A stretch of DNA of 64,000 bases from Candidatus Enterocloster excrementipullorum (lineage in GTDB: Bacteria; Bacillota; Clostridia; Lachnospirales; Lachnospiraceae), in assembly GCA_019119575.1 (NCBI GenBank), contig DWWT01000002.1, forward strand, positions 1 to 64,000, given 5' to 3'. Below, piece after piece: positions 27,921-37,604 of this stretch; within the stretch, counting starts at the first letter, position 1, and every line of letters begins with the position of its first letter. The position numbers and the translations under genes are program-made. Below the pieces are notes generated by a model that did not search any database, was not told the DNA's origin, and was given only the letters and a program-made list of their open reading frames with translations.

Positions 27921-30173
27921 ATGGGACTGACAAATACATCCACAGGGCTGCATGCCCTGAATACAGAACTGACTGTCCGCAGGAAAACATCCTCCGACAA
28001 GGTAGCCGCCATCGCGGGAAATCCCAATGTAGGGAAGAGCACGCTTTTTAACAGTCTGACGGGAGCGCGTCAACATACCGGAAATTGGCCTGGCAAAACC
28101 GTAGCCAGCGCCCAGGGCTGGTGCAAAAGCCCCTCCCACACTTATGTGCTGGTGGATATTCCCGGCACCTATTCTCTGATGGCCCACTCCGCGGAGGAAG
28201 AAGCGGCCCGAAATTTCCTGTGTTTTGGAGGCGCGGATGCCGTGGCTGTGGTCTGTGATGCGACCTGCCTGGAGCGCAACCTAAACCTGGTTCTCCAGAT
28301 ACTGGAAATCAAAAAAAATGTTTTGGTCTGCGTCAATCTTTTGGATGAGGCTCAGCGGAAAGGTATCTCCATTGATACGGAAAAGCTTTCGCGCCTCCTG
28401 GGTGTCCCTGTCCTGGGGATGGTTGCGCAGGACAGGCGCTCCCGGGGCTGTTTCCTCCGGGAACTGGACCGGCTTATGGAAAATCCGCCTTTCTCCCCTC
28501 TGCAACCCTCCTACTGTCCTGCTGTGGAAGAAGCAGTTTCCATGGTTCTTCCCCTGGCGGATGCCCGGATCAAGCAGTCGGACTCTCCCTGCTGCTTTTC
28601 CCCCCGGTGGCTTGCCCTCCGGCTTCTGGAAGGAGATCCCTCATTTCTCCGGGAACTCACGGCCAGGCTTCCGCCTGCAGAGCCGGATGTTTCTTCGGCG
28701 GACAGTGAACGCCGGGCTGCCGCTCCAGCGGATACTATAAGCCCGGCCGCCGCTCCGGCAGCCGGCGAAACGCTCCTGCTCGGCGATCCCAGGCTCACCG
28801 AAGAGGTTATGAAAGCCAGAAATATGCTCCGGGATCTGGGAATCGACCGGGAAACATTCACCAGCCGCCTGGTAGAAGGCCTGGTGCGAACCGCCGAGAC
28901 AATCGCCGGAGAAACCGTGACATTCGGCCGCTCGGACTATTCCCAGAAGGACCGCAGGCTGGACAAAATTTTCACCAGCCGCCTCACCGGATACCCGGTA
29001 ATGGCCGGTCTTCTGGCCCTGATCTTCTGGCTCACTCTGACCGGGGCCAATTATCCGTCCGCCCTCCTGTCCCATCTCCTTTTCGGGATTCAGGAACTTC
29101 TCGGCCGGGCCTTTCAGGCTGCGGGAGCCCCCTGGTGGCTTCAGGGGCTCATTGTCGATGGAATGTATCGGACACTGGCCTGGGTGGTGTCAGTCATGCT
29201 TCCTCCCATGGCGATTTTTTTCCCGTTGTTTACGCTCCTGGAAGACTCGGGATTTCTTCCCCGGATCGCCTACAATCTGGATAAACCCTTTATGCGCTGC
29301 CAGGCCTGCGGGAAACAGGCCCTGACTATGGCCATGGGATTTGGCTGCAATGCCGCCGGCGTGGCAGGGTGCCGCATCATTGATTCTCCCCGGGAGCGCC
29401 TCATCGCCATGCTCACCAACAGCTTTGTCCCCTGCAATGGCCGTTTTCCCACCCTCACGGCCCTCATCACCATGTTTTTTGCCGGAACCGCCGGAAGCCT
29501 CCTTTCCTCCCTGGGATCCGCCCTGTTTTTGACCCTCTTTGTCCTGTTGGGGATCGGCGCCTCCTTTGTTTCCTCTTGGCTTCTCTCACGAACAGTGTTA
29601 AAGGGAATCCCCTCATCCTTCACGTTGGAGCTTCCCCCCTACCGGCGTCCCCAGGCAGGCCGGGTTCTCCTGCGCTCCATTCTTGACCGGACGGTTTTCG
29701 TCCTGGGCCGCGCAGCATCCATCGCCGCGCCCGCGGGGCTCATAATCTGGCTCATGGCCAATGTCCGTCTGGACGGGGCAAGCCTGCTCGCTCACTGCTG
29801 CGCCTTTCTAAACCCATTGGGCCAGGCCCTGGGGATGGACGGAGTGATCCTCACCGCCTTTCTTCTGGGACTTCCGGCCAACGAGATTGTGATTCCGCTC
29901 ATTCTCATGGCCTACCTCTCCCAGGGAACCATGGCAGAAGCGCAAAACCTTGTCCAGCTCAGACAACTTCTGACCGCCAATGGCTGGACCTGGGTCACGG
30001 CCCTCTGCACCATGATTTTTTCCCTGATGCACTGGCCCTGTTCCACTACCCTGCTCACCATCAAAAAGGAGTCCGGCTCGTGGAAATGGACGGCTCTGGC
30101 CTTTCTTCTGCCCACGGTGTGGGGGATGGCACTATGCTTTCTCCTGGCTTCCGGCGCGAAGATGTTTTTATAG
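27921..30173 (+). CDS. feoB: Ferrous iron transporter B
   Basis: Membrane Fe(II) importer with an N-terminal G domain. In the 750-residue protein G1 is GNPNVGKS (33-40), G3 DIPG (79-82) and G4 NLLD (139-142). A helical linker containing an Ala/Pro-rich stretch (~255-285) leads to the transmembrane region with gate-like motifs (GFGCNAAGVAGCRIIDSPRE; NSFVPCNGRFPTLTALI). The ATG has AGGAGGA upstream. The low-complexity insert in the linker is unusual but keeps the frame. This is probably the main iron uptake route under anoxia. Confidence 0.94.
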   Translation: MGLTNTSTGLHALNTELTVRRKTSSDKVAAIAGNPNVGKSTLFNSLTGARQHTGNWPGKTVASAQGWCKSPSHTYVLVDIPGTYSLMAHSAEEEAARNFLCFGGADAVAVVCDATCLERNLNLVLQILEIKKNVLVCVNLLDEAQRKGISIDTEKLSRLLGVPVLGMVAQDRRSRGCFLRELDRLMENPPFSPLQPSYCPAVEEAVSMVLPLADARIKQSDSPCCFSPRWLALRLLEGDPSFLRELTARLPPAEPDVSSADSERRAAAPADTISPAAAPAAGETLLLGDPRLTEEVMKARNMLRDLGIDRETFTSRLVEGLVRTAETIAGETVTFGRSDYSQKDRRLDKIFTSRLTGYPVMAGLLALIFWLTLTGANYPSALLSHLLFGIQELLGRAFQAAGAPWWLQGLIVDGMYRTLAWVVSVMLPPMAIFFPLFTLLEDSGFLPRIAYNLDKPFMRCQACGKQALTMAMGFGCNAAGVAGCRIIDSPRERLIAMLTNSFVPCNGRFPTLTALITMFFAGTAGSLLSSLGSALFLTLFVLLGIGASFVSSWLLSRTVLKGIPSSFTLELPPYRRPQAGRVLLRSILDRTVFVLGRAASIAAPAGLIIWLMANVRLDGASLLAHCCAFLNPLGQALGMDGVILTAFLLGLPANEIVIPLILMAYLSQGTMAEAQNLVQLRQLLTANGWTWVTALCTMIFSLMHWPCSTTLLTIKKESGSWKWTALAFLLPTVWGMALCFLLASGAKMFL

Positions 30174-30242
30174 GAGACCCTTGCATTTGCCTTTTCTTCC
30201 ATATAGAATAGTAGAATACGACCAGTCAATAGGAAAAAAGCC

Positions 30243-31069
30243 ATGCATACAAATGATAAAAATACGCAAACACACTCGCGGGATATCCGCTTCACTGTTT
30301 TATCCGTCCTGGGAATGATCTTTATTGTGGACGGACATTTGAACAACAGCTTTTTGGATTGGGGAGGAATGTTTCCCTACTACTCCTTCCATGTGCCCCT
30401 GTTTCTCTTTATTTCCGGCTATTTTTACAGGCCGGATTTTCCATCGGAGGGGATTTGTCGCTTCACAACCTTTTCATTGAGCCGTTCATCACCGGGCACC
30501 AGTTTGTCTACAACCTGGCCGCATGGTTTGTTCCGGCTCTTTTTCTGGTTGAGGTTGTGAATCTGTTTCTGCGCCGCCTGATGGGAGGGATGATAAAAAA
30601 GGAATGGTTTCTCACCCTCCTGTATCTTGTGATTGGCATCAGCGGAATTCTGCTGGCTATGAGCGGAAAAAATACAGGCCCCTGGCTTCCCCTGGTTCGC
30701 ACCATGTTTTTCCTTCCCATCTATCAATTTGGCGTGCTCTACAGGGCAGAATTAGAGCGGCACGACTCCTGGAACGGCTTTTTATACTTTGGCCTTCTCT
30801 TCCTCATCCAAATGTTCCTGCACCTTAAGGGATACCGTTTGGTATATGAAGCTGTTTTCTGCCGGGATTTCACAAATCCCATCCTTCCCTATGTGACAGC
30901 GGCAACAGGGATTGCTTTCTGGCTCCGGATTGCCCGTTTGATCTCCCCCGCCTTTGAAAAGAACCGGGCCATACGCTTTTTCGGCAGCCACACATACACC
31001 GTCATGCTCCATCATCTGACGGCGCTTATGGCTGTAAAAACAGGATCCGCACCCCAGTCTTTCATCTGA
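30243..31069 (+). pseudogene. Acyltransferase-3 family membrane protein, internally deleted and 3'-truncated
   Basis: The N-terminal part (RFTVLSVLGMIFIVDGHLNN, then FHVPLFLFISGYFYRP) is typical of acyltransferase family 3 (surface polysaccharide O-acylation). At about 30430 the reading frame shifts, and the following coherent segment (AGFSIGGDLSLHNLFIEPF, then VYNLAAWFVPALFLVEVVN) belongs further along the family fold. About 40-50 residues appear to be missing. The C-terminal end is also cut: after SHTYTVMLHHLTALMAVKT the frame runs straight into the groEL terminator stem and stops. No single intact frame remains. Confidence 0.85.
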
Positions 31070-31083
31070 GGTGCGGATCCTGC
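31035..31083 (-). terminator. Terminator of groESL
   Basis: A perfect 13-bp stem (CAGGATCCGCACC with GGTGCGGATCCTG) is followed by TTTTT on the minus strand. It lies inside the 3' end of the acyltransferase remnant, marking a deletion endpoint. Confidence 0.85.
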
Positions 31084-31116
31084 CTTTATTTATCGGAAAC
31101 CGCTTACTATTTTAAA

Positions 31117-32757
<1,641 letters not shown>

Positions 32758-32828
32758 TTATGTTCTCTCTATGAAATATCTATAACAACTGCATACAGCA
32801 AGCTTTTCTGTGATCCCTCTTCCGGGAT

Positions 32829-33116
32829 TTACTGCTCTACCACTGCCAGAATGTCGCTCTGCTTTACAATCACATACTTCTCATCATCCAGCTCCACCTC
32901 GGTGCCTGAATACTTGGAATAAATTACCAGATCGCCGGCCTTCACCTGCATGGTAACTTCCTTGCCGTCCACTACACCGCCGGGGCCTACCGCGATAACT
33001 TCTGCCTGCTGGGGTTTTTCTTTCGCCGCGCCCGGAAGAACAATACCGGACTTTGTGGTCTCTTCCGCTACTAACTGCTTTAAAACAACCTTGTCAAACA
33101 ACGGTGCCAACTTCAT
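32829..33116 (-). CDS. groES: Co-chaperonin GroES
   Basis: The 95-residue lid of the GroEL chamber: PLFDKVVLKQLVAEETTKSG, then GIVLPGAAKEKPQQAEVIAV (mobile loop and core) and a closing KYVIVKQSDILAVVE. The ATG follows GGAGGAATTTAGTC. It is the first gene of the operon, transcribed from a sigma-A promoter that overlaps a CIRCE element. Confidence 0.97.
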   Translation of the reverse strand: MKLAPLFDKVVLKQLVAEETTKSGIVLPGAAKEKPQQAEVIAVGPGGVVDGKEVTMQVKAGDLVIYSKYSGTEVELDDEKYVIVKQSDILAVVEQ

Positions 33117-33239
33117 GACTAAATTCCTCCTTATTTCCCATAAGTTTCTCTCTTTTCTCAACAGGATCCGATTCTGCGATTCCGATCCCACACGCTGTCT
33201 TCGGCTGAGTTTCCAGCCATTTTCCAGCTCACATTGTAT

Positions 33240-33282
33240 GTTATATCACCTCTTGTTAGCCAAGTCAAGGGCCGAGTGCTAA
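33240..33282 (-). promoter_or_regulatory. groESL promoter with overlapping CIRCE operator
   Basis: On the minus strand TTAGCACTC, nine bases, then CTTGGCTAA forms a CIRCE element: the left arm is perfect, the right arm matches GAGTGCTAA only at its last five bases. The -35 TTGACT starts within it and, after 17 bases, TATAAC forms the -10. HrcA bound here would block the polymerase. The poor right arm suggests weakened or relaxed HrcA control. Confidence 0.8.
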
Positions 33283-33341
33283 AATTTTTCATTTTTATGA
33301 TTTTTTTAGTCTTTTATTATTTCTTTTTTTCTCCTTTCGTA

Positions 33342-33370
33342 TTACAATAAGAACAATAGGGTATTATAGT
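33342..33370 (+). promoter_or_regulatory. Promoter of the acidic anchored protein gene
   Basis: TTACAA and TATAGT are separated by 17 bases, about 55 bases before the ATG. The preceding stretch is strongly T-rich, an UP-element-like context. Confidence 0.55.
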
Positions 33371-33425
33371 ATGAAAAATACCGGCGGCCTATGCGCCGGA
33401 ATGACCAGGAAAGGGGTTTTTAGGT

Positions 33426-34190
33426 ATGGCTAAAAAAGGGTTTGGCAAATTTGTGGCATTTGCCGCAGTGGCAGGAGCAGTGGCAGCCGGTGTCTCCTAC
33501 ATCTTTCAGTACAAGACTTTCCACAAGGAATTGGAGAAAGATTTCCGGGAATTTGAAGAGGACGGAGAGGACGATTCCCTGAAAAAGGATCCTCAGGAAA
33601 AGACCGGACAGGATGATTCCTCCCAGGAGCAGACTGCAGAAGGGCAGACTGGCCAGGGAATCGGAAATCAGCCAAAGGATCCCCGCAGGGGAAACCGAAA
33701 TTACATTTCCCTTGCATCCAGCCGAGATGAATTCAAAGTTGCTGCCAAGGATATGGCGCAGGCGACAAAAAATGTTCTGAAAGACGCAGGAACCATTCTC
33801 TCGGATACGGCGCATGAGGCCATGTCTGCAGCCGTGGATACCGCTCACATGGCCATTCACACCGTAAAGTCCAAGAAGGAAGAGTTCGCGGAAAGCCGTG
33901 CGGAGGAACCGGCGGAGGACGATGATCTGTTCGAAGATGAGGGATTTTTGGACGATGATTACATGGACGATGATGATTTGTTTGACTATGGCCGTATGGA
34001 CGGAGAGGATTTTCGGGAAAGCCCTCGGTTCCACACCGCCCGAAGCGCCCAGGATTACAGCGAAGAGCTGATAGAGGACGCCCCCGAGCCCGCAGCGGCG
34101 GCTCCGGGAATGTATGAAGAGGGCAGCGGTGCGGACAATTCCGAGTCAGGCACCGTGACAACAAGCATCGAAGAAGATACGGCGCAATAA
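33426..34190 (+). CDS. Membrane-anchored acidic protein of unknown function
   Basis: The 254-residue protein has one N-terminal hydrophobic helix (KFVAFAAVAGAVAAGVSYIF, ~8-27) and then is almost entirely polar. It holds an acidic linker, a helical middle segment (FKVAAKDMAQATKNVLKDAG) resembling stress-related amphipathic repeats, and a very acidic part (EDDDLFEDEGFLDDDYMDDD). I do not recognise a domain. The start has AAAGGGG upstream, and a strong terminator follows, so it is its own transcription unit between groESL and the MocR gene. A cell-envelope or scaffold role is only a guess. Confidence 0.7.
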   Translation: MAKKGFGKFVAFAAVAGAVAAGVSYIFQYKTFHKELEKDFREFEEDGEDDSLKKDPQEKTGQDDSSQEQTAEGQTGQGIGNQPKDPRRGNRNYISLASSRDEFKVAAKDMAQATKNVLKDAGTILSDTAHEAMSAAVDTAHMAIHTVKSKKEEFAESRAEEPAEDDDLFEDEGFLDDDYMDDDDLFDYGRMDGEDFRESPRFHTARSAQDYSEELIEDAPEPAAAAPGMYEEGSGADNSESGTVTTSIEEDTAQ

Positions 34191-34219
34191 GACCGCTGAC
34201 CGTCAAATGTGCCGTGCAG

Positions 34220-34256
34220 AAGCCGGGAAAGGATATCCTTTGCCCGGCTTTTTCTA
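34220..34256 (+). terminator. Terminator of the acidic anchored protein gene
   Basis: AGCCGGG pairs with CCCGGCT, extended inside by AAGGATATCCTT, and is followed by TTTTTCT on the plus strand. Confidence 0.85.
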
Positions 34257-34341
34257 TTCCCTTCTCACCAAACAAGGAGATTTCTCCACAGAGACTGGGA
34301 AACCTGCTCTTCAGACAGCAGATATCCGTATTCTCTGCGGT

Positions 34342-34485
34342 TTAACTCCCTCCGGCTGTCTCCTCCTGGAGTCCCGCCTCTCCGCGCCCGCTGCACCGTA
34401 TCGCAGCTCCTGCAATGGCACAGCTGTCCAGAATCCCAAGCGCCGCCAGCCATTTTTTCTGCTGCTTCTGCCATTTTATTTCCAT
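34342..34485 (-). CDS. Possible 47-residue membrane peptide
   Basis: Directly after the MocR stop (ATG overlapping it closely) a short frame reads MEIKWQKQQKKWLAALGILD, then SCAIAGAAIRCSGRGEAGL and an acidic end. It has a basic start and one hydrophobic stretch, as small membrane peptides do. GAGTGAGA could serve as a weak ribosome site. I do not recognise it, and a chance frame is quite possible. Confidence 0.3.
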   Translation of the reverse strand: MEIKWQKQQKKWLAALGILDSCAIAGAAIRCSGRGEAGLQEETAGGS

Positions 34486-34492
34486 CTGTCTC

Positions 34493-35893
34493 TCACTCCA
34501 TCCAGGCCTTCTTCAGCCGAAGACAGCCTTCTGCAATCTCCGTTTCCTTTAGGTTGGCATACCCCAGCATCACGGTGGACGGATATCGGTTGTGCTCCGG
34601 GTGAATAAAGCAGTCCGACATGCCGTAGACCTTCACCCCCGCATCCGCGGCCCGTTTCACCAGTTCAGCCTCCTTTATCCCCCGCCTGTGGGTCAGCAGG
34701 ACATGGAGCCCCGCGTACTCCCCTGCCACGGAGAAATCCGTCTCCAATGGCTTTAACCCCGCTAAAAGCGCGTCATGCTTTGCCTTATACACCGCCCGCA
34801 TCCGGTTCAAATGCCGTTCGTAATGTCCCTGGGCAATAAACTGATATAGGATATCCTGGTCAATACGGGATACCGTGCAGGAATAAAAGCCTGCCCGCTC
34901 CTTATAAAGCTCAGTCAGATGCCGAGGCAGCACCATGAACCCCACCCGGATGGCCGGAGCTATGGATTTGGAAAATGTTCCCAGATATACCACTCTCTCC
35001 CCCCGATCCATACCCTGGAGAGCAGGAATCGGCCTTCCTTTGTAGCGGAATTCACTGTCATAATCATCCTCAATCAGATATCTGCCCGGTCGGGCATAAG
35101 CCCAGCTAAGGAGCTCCTGACGCCTTTTCACCGGCATCACGATGCCTGTGGGATACTGATGAGACGGCATTACGTAAGCCGCTCCCGCGCCGCTCTCCTC
35201 TAAAGCGCTCACCCGCATGCCCTGCCGGTCCATTTCCACGGGAACCACCGGATGTCCTTGGCTGGTCAGAACGCGGTATGCCTGGGCATAGGTGGGATTT
35301 TCCATAGCAATTTTCACATCCCGGCCCAAAAGCTGGGAGAGAAGCAGCAGCAGGTACTCGCTTCCCGCGCCTACCAAAATCTGCTCCGGAGTACAGTCCA
35401 CCCCCCGCGCGGAATGCAGATAATCGCCGACAGCCGTGCGCAGCTCCCATTCTCCCTGGGGATCTCCGGCCCCAAACATAGCCTTATTGTCATCCACCAA
35501 GGTGTTCCGGCTGATTTTTCTCCATATATTGAAAGGAAAACGGTCCAGATCAATGCCTCTGGGGGAGAAATCCACAGCAAAGCTCTCTTCTTCCTGTTCC
35601 ACTGGTTTCGATGCTGCCGTCGGCTTATTTCGCACCTCCACCAGCTCATCAATCTTACATACAAAATAACCTCTGCAGGGAGAAGCCTCCGCATACCCCT
35701 CTGCCAAAAGCTGATCATAGGCCATCTGCGTTGTACTCCGGCTGACCTTCAGGTTCTGAGCCAGAATGCGGGTGGAGGGCAGGCGGCTGCCCGCAGCAAG
35801 TCTTCCTTCCCGTATTTCCTTTTTTATATATTGGTAAATCTGCTCGTACAGTGGGCTTCCCCCTTGTACATTAAGCGGAACCATCAGCTCCAT
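34493..35893 (-). CDS. MocR/PdxR family PLP-dependent transcription regulator
   Basis: An N-terminal GntR winged helix (PLYEQIYQYIKKEIREGRLA, then SRLPSTRILAQNLKVSRSTT) is fused to an aminotransferase class I-like domain with the PLP lysine 309 in GTFSKSIAPAIRVGF. The whole is about 466 residues, as usual for MocR proteins. These regulators sense PLP or amino-acid-like ligands and often control PLP synthesis, GABA use or a neighbouring transporter. It is divergent from the MATE gene, across a 370-base gap, so control of that pump is possible. The start is uncertain: another ATG lies three codons downstream. Confidence 0.88.
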   Translation of the reverse strand: MELMVPLNVQGGSPLYEQIYQYIKKEIREGRLAAGSRLPSTRILAQNLKVSRSTTQMAYDQLLAEGYAEASPCRGYFVCKIDELVEVRNKPTAASKPVEQEEESFAVDFSPRGIDLDRFPFNIWRKISRNTLVDDNKAMFGAGDPQGEWELRTAVGDYLHSARGVDCTPEQILVGAGSEYLLLLLSQLLGRDVKIAMENPTYAQAYRVLTSQGHPVVPVEMDRQGMRVSALEESGAGAAYVMPSHQYPTGIVMPVKRRQELLSWAYARPGRYLIEDDYDSEFRYKGRPIPALQGMDRGERVVYLGTFSKSIAPAIRVGFMVLPRHLTELYKERAGFYSCTVSRIDQDILYQFIAQGHYERHLNRMRAVYKAKHDALLAGLKPLETDFSVAGEYAGLHVLLTHRRGIKEAELVKRAADAGVKVYGMSDCFIHPEHNRYPSTVMLGYANLKETEIAEGCLRLKKAWME

Positions 35894-36054
35894 ATGCTCT
35901 CTACCCCTTATTTTTTCTGTAGGTGGAAACGCTGCCTTCTGCAGTATTTCCCTTCTGCATTTTACCACAAAACCCTTTCTCGCAGCAAGACACGTATCCC
36001 CGCGGCATGCGTCCGCAAAGCGGAGGTGATCCGTCGGTGCCGGCCGGAAGCCAC

Positions 36055-36083
36055 TTGACACCCTGTATCCCCCATGTTAAAAT
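36055..36083 (+). promoter_or_regulatory. Sigma-A promoter of the MATE transcript
   Basis: A consensus TTGACA and TAAAAT are separated by 17 bases. Transcription would start near 36090, leaving a leader of about 175 nt before the MATE gene. From 35894 to 36054 I see no gene or other clear signal. Confidence 0.8.
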
Positions 36084-36112
36084 TATTTCACTAAAATACG
36101 TGTGGATTTTTC

Positions 36113-36221
36113 AGCCGGGTTTTGGATTTGGACCAGGGCAGTATATGCATGTATCTGTCCTATCCGGAACTCTGTTTTTTTCGCCGCACAATTGTCCGCA
36201 GGGACAGTTGTGCGGTTTTTT
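36113..36221 (+). promoter_or_regulatory. Attenuator-like leader (candidate riboswitch) of the MATE gene
   Basis: Within the leader an AGGGCAG/CTGTCCT hairpin (36135-36161) is framed by CCGG/CCGG with an asymmetric loop containing GGATTTGGACC. It is followed by a strong intrinsic terminator: a 14-bp stem CCGCACAATTGTCC (36184-36197) with GGACAGTTGTGCGG (36202-36215), then TTTTTT. The CTGTCC of the first hairpin can also pair with GGACAG of the terminator, so the two structures compete. The RBS and ATG lie about 40 bases further on. The known class most associated with MATE genes in Clostridia is the guanidine-IV (mepA) riboswitch; I cannot confirm that this is one. Confidence 0.6.
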
Positions 36222-36263
36222 CGTGCATCATACGGCGCCGGCTTCCACCACAGGAGGTACAAA

Positions 36264-37604
36264 ATGAATGAGACGTTTATGAAAGAAAAACCTGTTTTTC
36301 CCCTAATCAGCAGCATGGCCCTTCCCATGGTTCTCTCTATGCTGGTTAATTCCCTATATAACATTGTTGACAGCTTCTTTGTGGCTCAGATCAGCGAAAA
36401 AGCAATGACCGCCCTTTCTTTGGTCTACCCGGTGCAAAATCTGATTAACGCGGCCGCCATCGGATTCGGTGTGGGGATTAACGCAGTAGCCGCTTTCTAT
36501 CTGGGCGCCGGCAATAAAGAAAAAGCGGGAAGCGCCGCCGCACATGGGCTGCTCTTCTCCGCTGTTCACGGCATTCTCATCACCGTTGGGTCCCTCCTTA
36601 TTATGCCCACATTTTTAAAAATGTTTACCGCGGACTCTGAAATTATCCATCTGGGTCTGCAGTATTCCAACATTGCCTTTTCTTTTTCCCTAATTATCAT
36701 GCTAAGTCTATCCTTTGAAAAAATTTTCCAGGCCGCCGGCCGGATGAAAACAACCATGGCAAGTCTGCTGTGCGGCTGCATAGCCAACATCATCCTGGAT
36801 CCGCTCATGATCTTCGGCATCGGCTTCTTTCCGGAAATGGGAATCCGGGGAGCCGCCCTGGCCACCGGCATCGGCCAGGTTCTCACCGTAGCTGTCTATC
36901 TCGCAGCCTGCGCTTTATTTCCTCTTCCCATGCCCATTGGTCGGAAATCCCTTTCTCCTGACCGTTCAATCAGCCAGAAGATCTATGCCGTGGGGATACC
37001 TGCCGCATTAAACCTGGCCCTCCCATCCCTGCTCATCTCCTGCCTCAATGGCCTTCTGGCCGTATATTCCGAGAGCTACGTGGTGATACTGGGCATTTAT
37101 TATAAGCTTCAGACCTTCCTCTATCTTCCGGCCAGCGGGGTAGTTCAGGGAATGCGGCCGGTGATCGGGTATAATTACGGAGCCGGAGAAAGCGAACGGG
37201 TCCGGAAAATTTACCGGGTTACCCTCGGCATGTGCCTCATCATCATGGCAGCAGGGACCGTCATCTGTCTCGTTGCCCCCTCTCCCTTAATTGCTCTTTT
37301 TACAGACAATCCCAATACCATACAGGCCGGTGGAGGCGCCCTTCGCATCATCAGCGCCGGTTTTATCGTATCCGCTGTCTCTGTCACATCATCCGGGGCT
37401 TTAGAAGGTCTGGGGAAAGGTTTTTCCTCCTTGATTATTTCTCTGATGCGGTATGTAATTGTCATTCTGCCCGCTGCCTGGATTCTCAGCCGGCTTTTTG
37501 GACCTACAGGCGTATGGAATGCGTTCTGGATTACAGAAGCCGCCACAGCGGCTGTCTCGGCTGTAATTTGGTTCTTTGTGTTTTTCCGCCTAAAGGGCCG
37601 ATAA
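36264..37604 (+). CDS. MATE family multidrug/organic cation efflux transporter
   Basis: A 446-residue, twelve-helix MATE protein (PLISSMALPMVLSMLVNSLY, then NIVDSFFVAQISEKAMTALS; MRPVIGYNYGAGESERVRKI), which exports drugs or cationic compounds by Na+ or H+ antiport. CAGGAGGTACAAA precedes the ATG. The upstream frame is open for 54 more codons by chance, but the promoter and terminator lie there and the helices start only here. It overlaps the end of the convergent AEC gene by 15 bases. It is probably regulated by the attenuator in its leader and perhaps by the divergent MocR protein. Confidence 0.93.
   Translation: MNETFMKEKPVFPLISSMALPMVLSMLVNSLYNIVDSFFVAQISEKAMTALSLVYPVQNLINAAAIGFGVGINAVAAFYLGAGNKEKAGSAAAHGLLFSAVHGILITVGSLLIMPTFLKMFTADSEIIHLGLQYSNIAFSFSLIIMLSLSFEKIFQAAGRMKTTMASLLCGCIANIILDPLMIFGIGFFPEMGIRGAALATGIGQVLTVAVYLAACALFPLPMPIGRKSLSPDRSISQKIYAVGIPAALNLALPSLLISCLNGLLAVYSESYVVILGIYYKLQTFLYLPASGVVQGMRPVIGYNYGAGESERVRKIYRVTLGMCLIIMAAGTVICLVAPSPLIALFTDNPNTIQAGGGALRIISAGFIVSAVSVTSSGALEGLGKGFSSLIISLMRYVIVILPAAWILSRLFGPTGVWNAFWITEAATAAVSAVIWFFVFFRLKGR

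Noticed and set aside
28641..29075. Frame antisense to feoB
   Set aside because: Lies entirely inside the feoB coding region with no independent signals.
36102..36263. N-terminal extension of the MATE protein by 54 codons
   Set aside because: The region contains a strong terminator hairpin, the extension has no transporter similarity, and a perfect RBS precedes the later ATG.
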